Origin: Pseudomonadota bacterium
Lineage (GTDB): Bacteria; Pseudomonadota; Gammaproteobacteria; Burkholderiales; Burkholderiaceae_E
Assembly (NCBI GenBank): GCA_963204785.1
Contig: CAUJHG010000064.1
Coordinates: 62,001-126,000, forward strand
Direction: 5' to 3'
Length of the DNA: 64,000 nt
Part shown: positions 1 through 11,109 of the stretch, piece by piece
Position numbering within the stretch: the first letter of the stretch is position 1
How the letters are laid out: every line of letters starts with the position of its first letter
Translations under genes and position numbers: made by a program
The notes under the pieces: model-generated
Database searches by the model: none
Told to the model about the DNA's origin: nothing
What the model saw: only the letters and a program-made list of their open reading frames with translations

Positions 1-350
1 AGCCCCGGGCGTCCGGAGAGGTCGACCACGACCCGCGTGAGCGCCTCGTCCAGCGGCACGTAGGCGTGGCCGTAGCGACGGATGCCCTTCTTGTCGCCGA
101 GCGCCTGCGCAAAGGCCTGGCCCATCGTGATGCCGACGTCCTCGACCGTGTGGTGGGCGTCGATGTGCAGGTCGCCCCGGGCCTCGACCTCCAGGTCGAC
201 CAGGCCGTGTCGCGCGATCTGGTCGAGCATGTGGTCGAGGAAGGGCACGCCGGAGGCGAGTTTCGCCCGACCCTCGCCGTCCAGGCCGACGGCGACGCGC
301 ACCTGGGTTTCGGCAGTGTTGCGGACGATTTCGGCGCTGCGTTGACTCAT
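1..350 (-). CDS. hisB: Imidazoleglycerol-phosphate dehydratase HisB (partial, C-terminus outside window)
   Basis: This enzyme dehydrates imidazole-glycerol phosphate to imidazole-acetol phosphate in histidine biosynthesis. The ATG is at 350-348 and the frame reads [17 protein letters not shown], then the family hallmarks [13 protein letters not shown] and [10 protein letters not shown], which supply metal-binding His and Glu residues. A later [16 protein letters not shown] stretch runs off the left edge, so about 116 residues are visible. The start codon overlaps the hisD stop by 4 nt (ATGA), indicating translational coupling in a his operon that continues leftwards. No phosphatase domain precedes it, so this is the monofunctional form. 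Identification is secure. Confidence 0.95.
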   Translation of the reverse strand, partial: MSQRSAEIVRNTAETQVRVAVGLDGEGRAKLASGVPFLDHMLDQIARHGLVDLEVEARGDLHIDAHHTVEDVGITMGQAFAQALGDKKGIRRYGHAYVPLDEALTRVVVDLSGRPG

Positions 351-1672
351 GACGGGGTTCCTGAGGGTTCGAGCCGCATCTCGGCGGCACGCGCGTGGGC
401 CTGCAGCCCTTCACCGCGCGCGAGGGTGGAGGCAATGCGCCCCAGGGTCTGCGCGCCTGCGCGCGAGACCTCGATCAGGCTGCTGCGTTTCTGGAAATCG
501 TAGACCCCGAGCGGCGAGGAGAAGCGCGCGGTGCGCATCGTCGGCAGCACGTGGTTCGGTCCGGCGCAGTAGTCGCCCAGCGCCTCCGACGACCAGGGAC
601 CGAGGAACATCGCCCCGGCGTGACGGATGCGTTCGGCCCAGCGTGCCGGCTCGGCGGCGATGATCTCCAGGTGCTCGGCTGCGATCCCGGAGGCGAGGTC
701 GCAGGCCTCCTGCAGGTCGCGCACCCTGATCAGCGCGCCGCGGCGCGCAAGCGAGGCCGCGATCACCTCGCGCCGCGGCATCTGCGGCAGCAGCCGCAGG
801 ATCGACTCGCGCACGCGCGCGATGAAGCCGGGGTCCGGACACAGCAGGATCGCCTGCGCCATCTCGTCGTGCTCGGCCTGCGAGAAGAGGTCCATCGCGA
901 CCCAGTCGGGCTCGCAACTGCCGTCGGTCAGCACCAGGATCTCGCTGGGGCCGGCGATCATGTCGATCCCCACGGTGCCGAACACGCGCCGCTTGGCCTC
1001 GGCGACGTAGGCGTTGCCGGGACCGACGATCTTGTCGACCTTCGGCACCGTGGCGGTGCCGTAGGCGAGCGCGCCCACGGCCTGCGCGCCGCCGATCGTG
1101 AACACCCGATCGACTCCGGCGATCGCCGCAGCCGCGAGCACCATCGGGTTGCGCACGCCGTCGGGCGTGGGCACGACCATCACCAGCTCGGGCACGCCGG
1201 CCACCTTGGCCGGGATCGCGTTCATCAGCACCGACGAGGGATACGCGGCCTTGCCGCCTGGGACGTACAGGCCGACGCGCTCGATCGCGTCGATGCGCTG
1301 CCCCAGTCGCGTGCCGTCGGCTTCGACGTAGGACCAGGACTCGCCGCGCTGGCGCTCGTGGAAGGCGCGAATCCGCGCCGCGGCGGCCTCGAGCGCGGCG
1401 CGCTCGGCCTGCGGCAGCTCGCTCAGCGCTGCCTGCAGCGCCTGGGCGCCGAGCTCCAGGTCGGCGGCAGTGGCAGCCTGGAGGCGGTCGAAGCGGGCGG
1501 TGTACTCCAGCAGCGCCTCGTCGCCGCGCAGCCGCAGCTCGCGCAGGATGCCGGCCACGGTGCGCTCGATCGCCTCGTCCTGGGCGGGCTCCCAGGCCAG
1601 CAGCGCGTCGAGCCGGCAACGGAAGTCGGGGGCGCAGCTGTCGAGTTCGTTGATCAGGATCGGTGCTGCCAC
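347..1672 (-). CDS. hisD: Histidinol dehydrogenase HisD
   Basis: A 441-residue protein catalysing the last two steps of histidine biosynthesis, the NAD-dependent oxidation of L-histidinol to L-histidine, in the cytoplasm. Family signatures are visible: [62 protein letters not shown], and the zinc/catalytic region [11 protein letters not shown]. Near the C-terminus GPNHVLPT precedes [17 protein letters not shown]. The length is normal for bacterial HisD. It lies 3 nt downstream of hisG and overlaps hisB by 4 nt, so hisG-hisD-hisB are one transcription unit. Confidence 0.97.
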   Translation of the reverse strand: MAAPILINELDSCAPDFRCRLDALLAWEPAQDEAIERTVAGILRELRLRGDEALLEYTARFDRLQAATAADLELGAQALQAALSELPQAERAALEAAAARIRAFHERQRGESWSYVEADGTRLGQRIDAIERVGLYVPGGKAAYPSSVLMNAIPAKVAGVPELVMVVPTPDGVRNPMVLAAAAIAGVDRVFTIGGAQAVGALAYGTATVPKVDKIVGPGNAYVAEAKRRVFGTVGIDMIAGPSEILVLTDGSCEPDWVAMDLFSQAEHDEMAQAILLCPDPGFIARVRESILRLLPQMPRREVIAASLARRGALIRVRDLQEACDLASGIAAEHLEIIAAEPARWAERIRHAGAMFLGPWSSEALGDYCAGPNHVLPTMRTARFSSPLGVYDFQKRSSLIEVSRAGAQTLGRIASTLARGEGLQAHARAAEMRLEPSGTPS

Positions 1673-1675
1673 GGA

Positions 1676-2332
1676 TCAGTCCTTCCTCACCGCTGCCGCG
1701 ACCGCAGCCAGCAAGGGCTGCAGCCGGGCGGCCTTGGTCTTCAGCGACGCCTGGTTGACGATCAGGCGGGCGGAGATCGGCATGATCTCCTCGACCTCGA
1801 CCAGGTCGTTGGCGCGCAGGGTGCTCCCGGTGCTGACCAGGTCGACGATCGCGTCGGCCAGCCCCACCAGCGGCGCGAGCTCCATCGAACCGTAGAGCTT
1901 GATCAGGTCGACGTGCACGCCCTTGCCGGCGAAGTGCCGGCGCGCGCACTCGACGTACTTGGTGGCCACCCGCAGGCGCGCGCCGCGGCGCACTGCCTGC
2001 GTGTAGTCGAAGCCGCGCGCAACCGCCACCGAGAGCCGGCAGCGCGCGATGCGCAGGTCCACCGGCTGGTACAGCCCCTCGCCGCCGTGCTCGAGCAGGA
2101 CGTCCTTGCCCGCCACGCCGATGTCGGCCGCCCCGTACTGCACGTAGGTGGGGACGTCGCTCGCGCGCACGATCACCAGCCGCAGCAGCGGGTCGCCTGT
2201 GGGCAGGATCAGCTTGCGCGACTCGAGCGCCGCCGGGTCGACCGGGATTCCGGCAGCCTCCAGCAGGGGCACCGTGTCGTCGAAGATGCGGCCCTTGGAC
2301 AGGGCCAGCGTGATCAGCGCGTCGCGGGACAT
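1676..2332 (-). CDS. hisG: ATP phosphoribosyltransferase HisG, short form
   Basis: First enzyme of histidine biosynthesis: it condenses ATP with PRPP. I place the start at ATG 2332 ([20 protein letters not shown]), which gives 218 residues. The longer frame upstream lacks family similarity and runs into murA. Visible motifs are ALSKGRI near the N-terminus, [14 protein letters not shown] in the middle and the PRPP-binding stretch [16 protein letters not shown]. The length places it in the short HisG class, which lacks the C-terminal regulatory domain and normally works with the HisZ subunit; no hisZ lies in this window. Its start lies 7 nt from the murA stop, so it probably shares the murA transcript. 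Confidence 0.95.
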   Translation of the reverse strand: MSRDALITLALSKGRIFDDTVPLLEAAGIPVDPAALESRKLILPTGDPLLRLVIVRASDVPTYVQYGAADIGVAGKDVLLEHGGEGLYQPVDLRIARCRLSVAVARGFDYTQAVRRGARLRVATKYVECARRHFAGKGVHVDLIKLYGSMELAPLVGLADAIVDLVSTGSTLRANDLVEVEEIMPISARLIVNQASLKTKAARLQPLLAAVAAAVRKD

Positions 2333-2339
2333 CGTTCGC

Positions 2340-4728
<2,389 letters not shown>

Positions 4729-5634
4729 TCAGCGGTTCTCCTGCATGATGCGCACGAACACGTCCTCGAGATCGGTGTGGGCCAGCTCCATCTCCTCGAT
4801 CGTGCAGCCGGCCTCGCGCAGCGCTGCCAGGATCGGCTCGACGCGGTCGTAGGCGTCCACGCGCAGGGCGACGCGCCCGGGCTGCGCGGCCTCAGGCAGC
4901 TGCAGCGGCTTCAGGAGCCCGGGAAGCGGCGCGCCCGACAGCCTCAGCAGCAGCCGGCCGGTCGCGAAGCGCCGGATCAGCTCCGAGGTGCTGTCCAGCG
5001 CCACCACCTCCCCGTGCTTGAGCATCGCGATGCGCCCGCACAGCTCCTGGGCCTCCTCGAGGTAGTGCGTCGTGAGCACGATCGTGTGGCCGGCCGTGTT
5101 CAGCCGGCGCACGAACTGCCACAGACCCTGGCGCAGCTCCACGTCCACGCCCGCGGTGGGCTCGTCGAGCACGATCACCGGCGGGCGATGCACCAGCGCC
5201 TGCGCCACCAGCACGCGCCGCTTCATCCCCCCGGAGAGCGCGCGCATGTTCGCCTCGGCCTTCGAGCTGAGGTCGAGGTTGGCGAGGATCTCGTCGATCC
5301 AGGCATCGTCGCGCGCCAGTCCGTAGTAGCCGGCAGTCAGGCGCAGGGTCTCGCGCACCGTGAAGAAGGGGTCGAAGACCAGCTCCTGGGGAACCACTCC
5401 CAGCGCGCGTCGCGCCGCGCGGTAGTCGGTGCCGACGTCGTGCCCCATCACCGACACCCGCCCCGAACTGGGCCGTGCAAGCCCTGCGATGATCGAGATG
5501 AGCGTGGTCTTGCCAGCCCCGTTGGGCCCGAGCAGGCCGAAGAATTCGCCCTCGCGCACCTGCAGCGAGATGCCGCGCAGTGCCTCGAAGCTGCCGTAGC
5601 GCTTGGCCACGGCCTGGACATCGATCGCGTTCAA
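4729..5634 (-). CDS. ABC transporter ATP-binding protein (TTG start)
   Basis: The 301-residue ATPase partner of the adjacent ABC-2 permease. All nucleotide-binding motifs are present: Walker [10 protein letters not shown], signature ALSGGMKRR, Walker B VIVLDEPTAGVD and the H-loop TTHYLEEAQ. I choose TTG at 5634 as start because it overlaps the stop of the STAS gene as TTGA and is the only initiator giving the canonical N-terminus (AIDVQAVAKRYGSFEAL). The first in-frame ATG lies after the Walker A motif and would destroy the protein. The C-terminal part (about 220-301) carries the usual DrrA/NodI-like extension ending in HTDLEDVFVRIMQENR. Confidence 0.9.
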   Translation of the reverse strand: MNAIDVQAVAKRYGSFEALRGISLQVREGEFFGLLGPNGAGKTTLISIIAGLARPSSGRVSVMGHDVGTDYRAARRALGVVPQELVFDPFFTVRETLRLTAGYYGLARDDAWIDEILANLDLSSKAEANMRALSGGMKRRVLVAQALVHRPPVIVLDEPTAGVDVELRQGLWQFVRRLNTAGHTIVLTTHYLEEAQELCGRIAMLKHGEVVALDSTSELIRRFATGRLLLRLSGAPLPGLLKPLQLPEAAQPGRVALRVDAYDRVEPILAALREAGCTIEEMELAHTDLEDVFVRIMQENR

Positions 5635-5924
5635 GGAGCGGCCCGTCCCAGGAGCAGTTCGTCCACGCCATACAGCGCCGCCAGCTTGTGCAGGTTCGGC
5701 GGCACACCGGTCAGCCGCAGCCGCCCGGGCGTCCCGGCCCCGCGCCTGCGCAGCTCGAGCAGCAGCGCGATCAGCGAGGAGTCGAACTCCGCGCAGCCGG
5801 TGAGATCGACTTCGACATCGCCCGCTCCCGCCGCGAGGACCGCGTCGGCCTGCACGAGCAGCGCAGGAACGGCGTCGAAGACCACGCGCTCCGGCAGGCG
5901 CAGGACCCGTGCGACCTCGTCCAT
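5631..5924 (-). CDS. mlaB: STAS-domain protein, MlaB-like
   Basis: A 97-residue single STAS domain starting at ATG 5924 (MDEVARVLRLPERVVF). The STAS core is visible as VEVDLTGCAEFDSSLIALLLELRR, with Ser residues after the Asp as in anti-sigma antagonists and MlaB. In the Mla system MlaB binds and activates the MlaF ATPase (family knowledge). It lies 5 nt downstream of mlaC and overlaps the following ATPase gene by 4 nt, so the Mla genes and the ABC-2 exporter appear to be one operon. Confidence 0.85.
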   Translation of the reverse strand: MDEVARVLRLPERVVFDAVPALLVQADAVLAAGAGDVEVDLTGCAEFDSSLIALLLELRRRGAGTPGRLRLTGVPPNLHKLAALYGVDELLLGRAAP

Positions 5925-5929
5925 CGGCT

Positions 5930-6547
5930 TCAGGACCTGCCTGCTTCGCCGGAGCTGCGGTTCTTCTCGGCAAGACTGCGGATCAGTCCGTCGATGCCGC
6001 TGGCGCCGATCTCCTGGGCGAACTGGCTGCGATAGGTCTGCACCAGCCACACGCCGAGCACGCTGACATCGAAGATCTTCCAGCTGTCGTTGCTCCTGCT
6101 GAGCCGGTAGTCGAGCTGGATCGGCTCGCCGCCGCGCGGCTGCAGCACCTCGCTGCGCACCACGACCTCCTTGTCGGCCGGGTTCGCGCGCAGCGGCTTC
6201 ATGCGCACCGTCTGGTCCTTCGCCGAGGCCAGCGCCCCCGCGTAGGTGCGCAGCAGCAGTGCGCGGAACTCGGTCATCAGCCGTTTCTGCTGCTCCGGGC
6301 TCGCACTGCTCCAGCCGCGGCCCACCGCCAGCGCGGTCATCCGCTGGAAGTCGACGTGCGGCATCACGACGGCGTCGACCAGCCCGGACATCTTGTCCAG
6401 CCTGCCGGCCTGCAGGTCCGCATCGTCCCTGATCCGGTCGATCATCTCGGTGCTCATCCGCCGGATCAGCGCGTCGGGCGCCTCGGCCGCGCGGGCGACG
6501 GGCGCCAGCAGCATCCCGGCCAGCAGCATCGCGAACAGTCTCTTCAT
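5930..6547 (-). CDS. mlaC: Periplasmic phospholipid-binding protein MlaC
   Basis: A 205-residue secreted protein with a clear signal peptide (MKRLFAMLLAGMLLAPVARA, cleavage after ARA). MlaC ferries phospholipids between the outer-membrane MlaA complex and the inner-membrane MlaFEDB transporter. Typical elements are the helical N-terminal part, SPEQQKRLMTEFRALLLRTY, and the C-terminal segment SWKIFDVSVLGVWLVQTYR, characteristic of the toluene-tolerance Ttg2D/MlaC family. It lies 77 nt downstream of mlaA in the mla operon. Confidence 0.93.
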   Translation of the reverse strand: MKRLFAMLLAGMLLAPVARAAEAPDALIRRMSTEMIDRIRDDADLQAGRLDKMSGLVDAVVMPHVDFQRMTALAVGRGWSSASPEQQKRLMTEFRALLLRTYAGALASAKDQTVRMKPLRANPADKEVVVRSEVLQPRGGEPIQLDYRLSRSNDSWKIFDVSVLGVWLVQTYRSQFAQEIGASGIDGLIRSLAEKNRSSGEAGRS

Positions 6548-6624
6548 CGGTGATCCTCCGATCGTCCATCCAGTGGCGCACCGGCAGGCCGGTGCGCCCC
6601 GCGCACGGCCCGGGGCCGCGTCGT

Positions 6625-7350
6625 TCACTCGTCGTCGTAGTCCTCGGGCGGCGGCTCGCCGTCCCAGACCTGGTTGTGCCGGCGCTGCAGGTAGGCGTCG
6701 CGCATGAAGCCGTACTTGTCGAGCGCGGCCCCTTCGACCACGCGGCCCGCGCGCAGCAGCGATGCACGAGTGTCGACCACGCGCAGCGCCCACATGTTGT
6801 TCTCCCTGCCCTCGGAATCGATCCGGCGCAGCGGATCGGCCGCGAGGTCGGCCGCCAGGCCGAGGCCGTCGCGCAGGCTCGACGATCCGAAGAAAGGCAG
6901 AACAAGGTAGGGGCCGGAGCCCACGCCCCAGCGGCCCAGCGTCTGGCCGAAATCCTCGCGATGCTTCTCCAGCCCGAGCTCGCTCGCGATGTCGACCACC
7001 CCGGCGAAGCCGAACACCGAGTTGATCGTCACCCGGGCGAGATCGGAAGCCGCCTCGCGCGGCTTGCCCTGGAGCACCTGGTGGACGCTGGTCCAGACGT
7101 CGCCCAGGTTCGAGAAGAAGTTGCCGATCATGTAGCGGAACAGTTCGGGAACGACCGCCTCGTAGGCGCGCGCCGCGGGCTCGAGCGCATTCTCGTCGAG
7201 GAACTCGTTGAAGCCGAAGACTGCCCGGTTCATCGGTTCGAACGGATCCTTGCGGGCGAGCGCGCCGCTGCCGGCGCCTGCCCCGGCGCATCCGGACAGC
7301 GCGAGCACCGCCACCAGCAGGCCTGCTGCCAGGCGCGCGTGCGGCCTCAC
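6625..7350 (-). CDS. mlaA: Outer-membrane lipoprotein MlaA (VacJ)
   Basis: A 241-residue lipoprotein with signal peptide MRPHARLAAGLLVAVLALSG followed by the lipobox Cys. VacJ/MlaA landmarks follow: DPFEPMNRAVFGFNEFLD, FFSNLGDVWTSVHQVLQG, RVTINSVFGFAGVVDIASE and GPYLVLPFFGSSSLRD. The C-terminus is very acidic (EPPPEDYDDE). In other bacteria MlaA forms a ring with porins and removes misplaced phospholipids from the outer leaflet. The gene overlaps mlaD by 4 nt. Having mlaA inside the mla operon, rather than unlinked as in E. coli, is common in Betaproteobacteria. Confidence 0.95.
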   Translation of the reverse strand: MRPHARLAAGLLVAVLALSGCAGAGAGSGALARKDPFEPMNRAVFGFNEFLDENALEPAARAYEAVVPELFRYMIGNFFSNLGDVWTSVHQVLQGKPREAASDLARVTINSVFGFAGVVDIASELGLEKHREDFGQTLGRWGVGSGPYLVLPFFGSSSLRDGLGLAADLAADPLRRIDSEGRENNMWALRVVDTRASLLRAGRVVEGAALDKYGFMRDAYLQRRHNQVWDGEPPPEDYDDE

Positions 7351-7817
7351 TTGGCACCTCCCTCGGCAGCCTTGCCGTAGAGGAACTGCCCGATCAGGTT
7401 CTCCAGCACCACCGCCGACTGGGTCATCGTGATGCGGTCTCCAGGGTGCAGCATCTCGGTCTCGGCGCCCGGCTCCAGGCCGATGTACTGGTCACCCAGC
7501 AGCCCGGAGGTCATGATCTTGGCAGAGCTGTCCTTCGGGAACTTGAAGCGGCGATCGAGCGCCAGCGCCACCTCGGCCTGGTAGGTCTGGTCGTCGAAGG
7601 TGATCCCGGTCACGCGCCCGACCACCACCCCGGCGCTGCGCACCGCGGCGCGTGGCTTCAGGCCGCCGATGTTGTCGAAGCGGGCCGTCGCCTGATAGGT
7701 GTCGTTGAGCGCGATGCTCCCGCTCATGTTCCCGGCGCGCATCGCGAGGAACACCAGCGACGCGAAGCCCAGGAGCACGAACAGGCCCACGAGTACGTCG
7801 ACCGACCTCCGATTCAT
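7347..7817 (-). CDS. mlaD: Mla transporter MCE-domain subunit MlaD
   Basis: A 156-residue inner-membrane-anchored protein. Residues 7-27 form one transmembrane helix (VDVLVGLFVLLGFASLVFLA), followed by the MCE domain (RFDNIGGLKPRAAVRSAGVV, FPKDSSAKIMTSGLLGDQYI). MlaD hexamers form the channel between the MlaE permease and periplasmic MlaC. The length matches other betaproteobacterial MlaD. It lies 16 nt after mlaE and overlaps mlaA by 4 nt. Confidence 0.95.
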   Translation of the reverse strand: MNRRSVDVLVGLFVLLGFASLVFLAMRAGNMSGSIALNDTYQATARFDNIGGLKPRAAVRSAGVVVGRVTGITFDDQTYQAEVALALDRRFKFPKDSSAKIMTSGLLGDQYIGLEPGAETEMLHPGDRITMTQSAVVLENLIGQFLYGKAAEGGAK

Positions 7818-7833
7818 CTCGAAACCCCTTCGT

Positions 7834-8610
7834 TCAGCTGAACATCAGCGCGGTGAGGATGAAGTCCAGCCCGAGCACCGCGAGCGAGGCGACCACCACC
7901 GTGGTGGTGGTCGCGCGCGCCACCCCTTCGGGGGTCGCGTCGGCCTCGTAGCCGACGAACAGCGCGACGAAGGCCACCGTGAAGCCGAAGACCACGCTCT
8001 TGACCACGCCGTTGCCGACGTCCTCGATCCAGTCGACGCCATCCTGCATCTGCGACCAGAAGGCGCCGCCGTCCACGCCGATCATCTCGACGCCGACCAG
8101 GTAGCCGCCGAGCACGCCCATCGACGAGAACAGCGAGGCCAGCAGCGGCAGGCAGATCACCGCCGCGAGGAAGCGCGGGGCCAGCACCCTCTCGACCGGG
8201 TCGACCGCCATCATCTCCATCGCGTCGATCTGCTCGCCGGCCTTCATCAGGCCGACCTCGGCGGTGAGCGAGGTGCCGGCGCGCCCCGCAAACAGCAGCG
8301 CGGCGACCACCGGCCCCAGTTCGCGCACCAGCGAGAGCGTGACCAGCAGGCCCAGCGCCTCCTCGGAACCGTAGCGGCGCAGCGTGTTGTAGCCCTGCAG
8401 TCCGAGCACGAAGCCGATCAGCAGCCCCGAGACCAGGATGATCGACAGCGAGTAGTTGCCGATGAAGTGGATCTGGTCGACCAGCAGCCTGGGGCGGCGC
8501 ACCGCGAGCGCGCCGAGCCCGCACAGGCGCAGGAAGAAGCGCGCGCCGTGGCCGATCGCGGCGAGCCGGTCGGCTCCCCAGCGCAGCGGGCGCGCGAGCA
8601 TGGAGGTCAT
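7834..8610 (-). CDS. mlaE: Mla transporter permease MlaE
   Basis: A 258-residue polytopic permease of the MlaE/YrbE family. Diagnostic segments are QIHFIGNYSLSIILVSGLLI, FAGRAGTSLTAEVGLMKAGE and EQIDAMEMMAVDPVERVLAP, the conserved cytoplasmic coupling loop. It ends in hydrophobic ATTTTVVVASLAVLGLDFIL. Two subunits form the membrane core of the phospholipid ABC transporter. Its start overlaps the mlaF stop by 4 nt. Confidence 0.95.
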   Translation of the reverse strand: MTSMLARPLRWGADRLAAIGHGARFFLRLCGLGALAVRRPRLLVDQIHFIGNYSLSIILVSGLLIGFVLGLQGYNTLRRYGSEEALGLLVTLSLVRELGPVVAALLFAGRAGTSLTAEVGLMKAGEQIDAMEMMAVDPVERVLAPRFLAAVICLPLLASLFSSMGVLGGYLVGVEMIGVDGGAFWSQMQDGVDWIEDVGNGVVKSVVFGFTVAFVALFVGYEADATPEGVARATTTTVVVASLAVLGLDFILTALMFS

Positions 8611-9407
8611 CGGGTCAGCCCCAGGTCCTCGGCGAGTGCGCGCGCCTGGTAGTGGAAGGCCACCGGCCCGTCGATGTCGCCGTCGAGGAACTGGCGCACG
8701 TTCGGATCGGTGGACACGCGCATCTCGTCGGGCGAGCCCTCGGCGACGATGCGCCCCCTGGCCAGCAGGTAGACGTGGTCGGCGATCCCGAAGACTTCCT
8801 TGATGTCGTGCGACACCAGGATGGACGCCACGTCGAGCGCGTCGTTCAGGTTGCGGATCAGGTGCGCGACCGTGGCCAGCGAGATCGGGTCCAGGCCCGC
8901 GAAGGGCTCGTCGTACATGATCAGCGGCGGATCCAGCGCGATCGCCCTGGCCAGCGCCACCCGCCGGGCCATGCCCCCGGAGAGCTGCGAGATGCGAAAC
9001 TGCGCCGCGCCGCGCAGCCCCACCGCATTGAGCTTGAGCAGCACCAGGTCGCGCACCAGCGCGTCGGGCAGCGCGGTGTGCTCGCGCAGCGGGAAGGCGA
9101 CGTTCTCGAACACCGAGAGGTCGGTGAACAGCGCGCCGAACTGGTAGAGCATCCCCATTCGCCGGCGCAGCCGGTACAGCTCCGGACGGGCCAGCGCGTG
9201 CACGTCGCTGCCCTCGAAGACCACCGTTCCGGAGCGCGGGCGCAGCTGGCCGCCGATCGTGCGCAGGATCGTGGTCTTGCCAGACCCGGAGCCGCCGATC
9301 AGCGCGACCACCTTGCCGCGCGGAAACCGCATCGAGACCCCGTCGAGGATCAGACGCTCACGGTATCCGAAACGGACCTGGTCGAGGACGAGGAAATCCT
9401 GGCTCAA
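8607..9407 (-). CDS. mlaF: Mla transporter ATPase MlaF
   Basis: A 266-residue ABC ATPase, the first gene of the mla operon. Motifs: Walker A GGSGSGKTT, signature LSGGMARRVALARA, Walker B LIMYDEPFAGLDP and the switch region LVSHDIKEV. The sequence FGYRERLILDGVSMRFPRGK is typical of MlaF/Ttg2A. The 110-bp gap to the divergently transcribed kdsD should hold both promoters. On the minus strand a TAAAAT stretch is present about 9448-9453, but I see no convincing -35 partner. Confidence 0.95.
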   Translation of the reverse strand: MSQDFLVLDQVRFGYRERLILDGVSMRFPRGKVVALIGGSGSGKTTILRTIGGQLRPRSGTVVFEGSDVHALARPELYRLRRRMGMLYQFGALFTDLSVFENVAFPLREHTALPDALVRDLVLLKLNAVGLRGAAQFRISQLSGGMARRVALARAIALDPPLIMYDEPFAGLDPISLATVAHLIRNLNDALDVASILVSHDIKEVFGIADHVYLLARGRIVAEGSPDEMRVSTDPNVRQFLDGDIDGPVAFHYQARALAEDLGLTR

Positions 9408-9504
9408 GGCGAAAGGCGTCGTGGGCAGCAGCTGCGGAACCGGTCATTTTAGCTGTTCGACGCACAACGCGCCCGGCAGGCGTCAACGCCAATGGACGGG
9501 TCGC

Positions 9505-9510
9505 TATACT
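9505..9510 (+). promoter_or_regulatory. Candidate -10 element for the kdsD operon
   Basis: TATACT matches the sigma-70 -10 consensus in five of six positions. It lies in the divergent mlaF-kdsD gap with its last base 8 bp before the kdsD ATG. The hexamer 17 bp upstream (GTCAAC) is a poor -35. If it is used, the transcript would be nearly leaderless, so the true promoter may lie elsewhere. Confidence 0.3.
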
Positions 9511-9517
9511 CCAGCCG

Positions 9518-10525
9518 ATGGAACGACCCGCAGCGACGCCCTTGCCGGACAGCAGCGCATCCGGTGCGCTGATCGAGCGCGCCGCCGAGGTGCTGCGCAT
9601 CGAGGCCGCTGCCGTCGAGGCGCTCGCACGGCGGGTCGGCGCCGACTTCGCGCGCGCCTGCGAGCTGGTGCTTGCCTGCAGGGGTCGGGTCGTGGTCAGC
9701 GGAATGGGCAAGTCCGGGCACGTCGGACGCAAGATCGCCGCGACCCTCGCATCGACCGGCACGCCCGCATTCTTCGTGCACCCGGCCGAGGCCAGCCACG
9801 GCGACCTCGGCATGATCACTGCCGACGACGTCGTCCTGGCGCTGTCCAACTCGGGGGCGACCGCCGAGCTGCTCTCGATCCTGCCGCTGGTCAAGCGACG
9901 CGGTGCGCGACTGATCGCGATGACCGGCAGCGTCGGCTCACCGCTGGCCCTGCTCGCCGACGTGCACCTGGACGCCGCGGTCGAGCGCGAGGCCTGCCCG
10001 CTGAACCTGGCTCCCACGGCGAGCACCACCGCAGCGCTCGCACTGGGCGACGCACTCGCGGTCGCGCTGCTCGACGCGCGCGGCTTCGGCCCCGAGGACT
10101 TCGCCAGCTCGCACCCGGGCGGCATGCTCGGACGACGGCTGCTCACCCACGTCTCTGACGTGATGCGCACCGGCGACGCCGTGCCCAGGGTGCCCGAGGA
10201 CGCGTCGCTGCCGGCGGCCATCCTCGAGATCACCCGCAAGCGAATGGGGATGACCGCAGTGCTGGCCGACGACGGCCGCCTCGCCGGCATCTTCACCGAC
10301 GGCGACCTGCGCCGGCTGCTCGAGCGCAACCACGACATCCGCGCGCTGTCCGTGGCGCAGGTGATGAGCCGCAGCCCCTCGACCATCGGACAGTCGGCGC
10401 TGGCCGCCGAAGCCGTCAGGCTGATGGAGGATCGCCGCATCAGCCAGCTGCTGGTGATCGACGGGGAGCGCCGGCTGGTCGGCGCGCTGCACCTGCACGA
10501 TCTGCTGGCAGCGAAGGTGGTGTGA
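9518..10525 (+). CDS. kdsD: D-arabinose 5-phosphate isomerase KdsD (KpsF family)
   Basis: A 335-residue enzyme converting ribulose 5-phosphate to arabinose 5-phosphate, the first step towards Kdo of lipopolysaccharide. An N-terminal SIS domain carries VVSGMGKSGHVGRKIAATLAS and NSGATAEL, with the family's ARGFGPEDFASSHPGGMLGR linker. Two CBS domains follow (about 205-335), containing MGMTAVLADDGRLAGIFTDG and ISQLLVIDGERRLVGALHLH. It overlaps kdsC by 4 nt and heads the kdsD-kdsC-lptCAB-rpoN run. Confidence 0.96.
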   Translation: MERPAATPLPDSSASGALIERAAEVLRIEAAAVEALARRVGADFARACELVLACRGRVVVSGMGKSGHVGRKIAATLASTGTPAFFVHPAEASHGDLGMITADDVVLALSNSGATAELLSILPLVKRRGARLIAMTGSVGSPLALLADVHLDAAVEREACPLNLAPTASTTAALALGDALAVALLDARGFGPEDFASSHPGGMLGRRLLTHVSDVMRTGDAVPRVPEDASLPAAILEITRKRMGMTAVLADDGRLAGIFTDGDLRRLLERNHDIRALSVAQVMSRSPSTIGQSALAAEAVRLMEDRRISQLLVIDGERRLVGALHLHDLLAAKVV

Positions 10526-11109
10526 TGGCGAACGCCGAGGCCGTTCGACGCCAGGACGCGCTGCGCCGCGCCGCCGCCATCGAGGCGGTGATGCTCGACG
10601 TCGACGGCACCCTGACCGACGGGACGATCTGGATCGGCCAGTCCGGCGAAGCCATGAAGGGGTTCTCGGTCCACGATGGCTTCGGCCTGAAGCTTCTGCG
10701 CCAGGCGGGCCTGAGGCTGGCGATCGTCACCGGACGGCGCTCGGCGATCGTCGAGGCCCGTGCCGCCGAGCTGGGGATCACCACCGTGGTGCAGGGCGTG
10801 GCCGACAAGGCCGGCGCACTGCGCGATCTCGCGCAGCGCTTCGGGCTGCCGCACGGTGCGATCGCCTGCATCGGCGACGACTGGCCGGACCTCCCCGCGT
10901 TCGCGATTGCCGGACTCGCCGCGGCGCCGGCAGGTGCGGCAGCGCCGGTGCTCGCCGCAGCGCACTGGGTGTCGACCCGCGCGGCCGGCGCGGGCGCGGT
11001 GCGCGAATTCGCCGAATGGCTGCTGGCGGCGCGCGGCGAACTCGACGCGATGCTGGCGCGGTATCGTCCGGGCGCAGCGCCTGGCCCCGATGGCGCGGCG
11101 GTCGGCTGA
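10522..11109 (+). CDS. kdsC: 3-deoxy-manno-octulosonate-8-phosphatase KdsC
   Basis: A 195-residue HAD-type C0 phosphatase that dephosphorylates Kdo 8-phosphate. Motif I is LDVDGTLTDGTIW, with both catalytic Asp residues. Motif II/III regions are IVTGRRSAIVEARAAEL and the metal-binding ACIGDDWPDLPAF. It is the usual short tetrameric form without a cap domain. It is translationally coupled to kdsD (4-nt overlap) and to lptC (TGATG). Confidence 0.95.
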   Translation: MMANAEAVRRQDALRRAAAIEAVMLDVDGTLTDGTIWIGQSGEAMKGFSVHDGFGLKLLRQAGLRLAIVTGRRSAIVEARAAELGITTVVQGVADKAGALRDLAQRFGLPHGAIACIGDDWPDLPAFAIAGLAAAPAGAAAPVLAAAHWVSTRAAGAGAVREFAEWLLAARGELDAMLARYRPGAAPGPDGAAVG

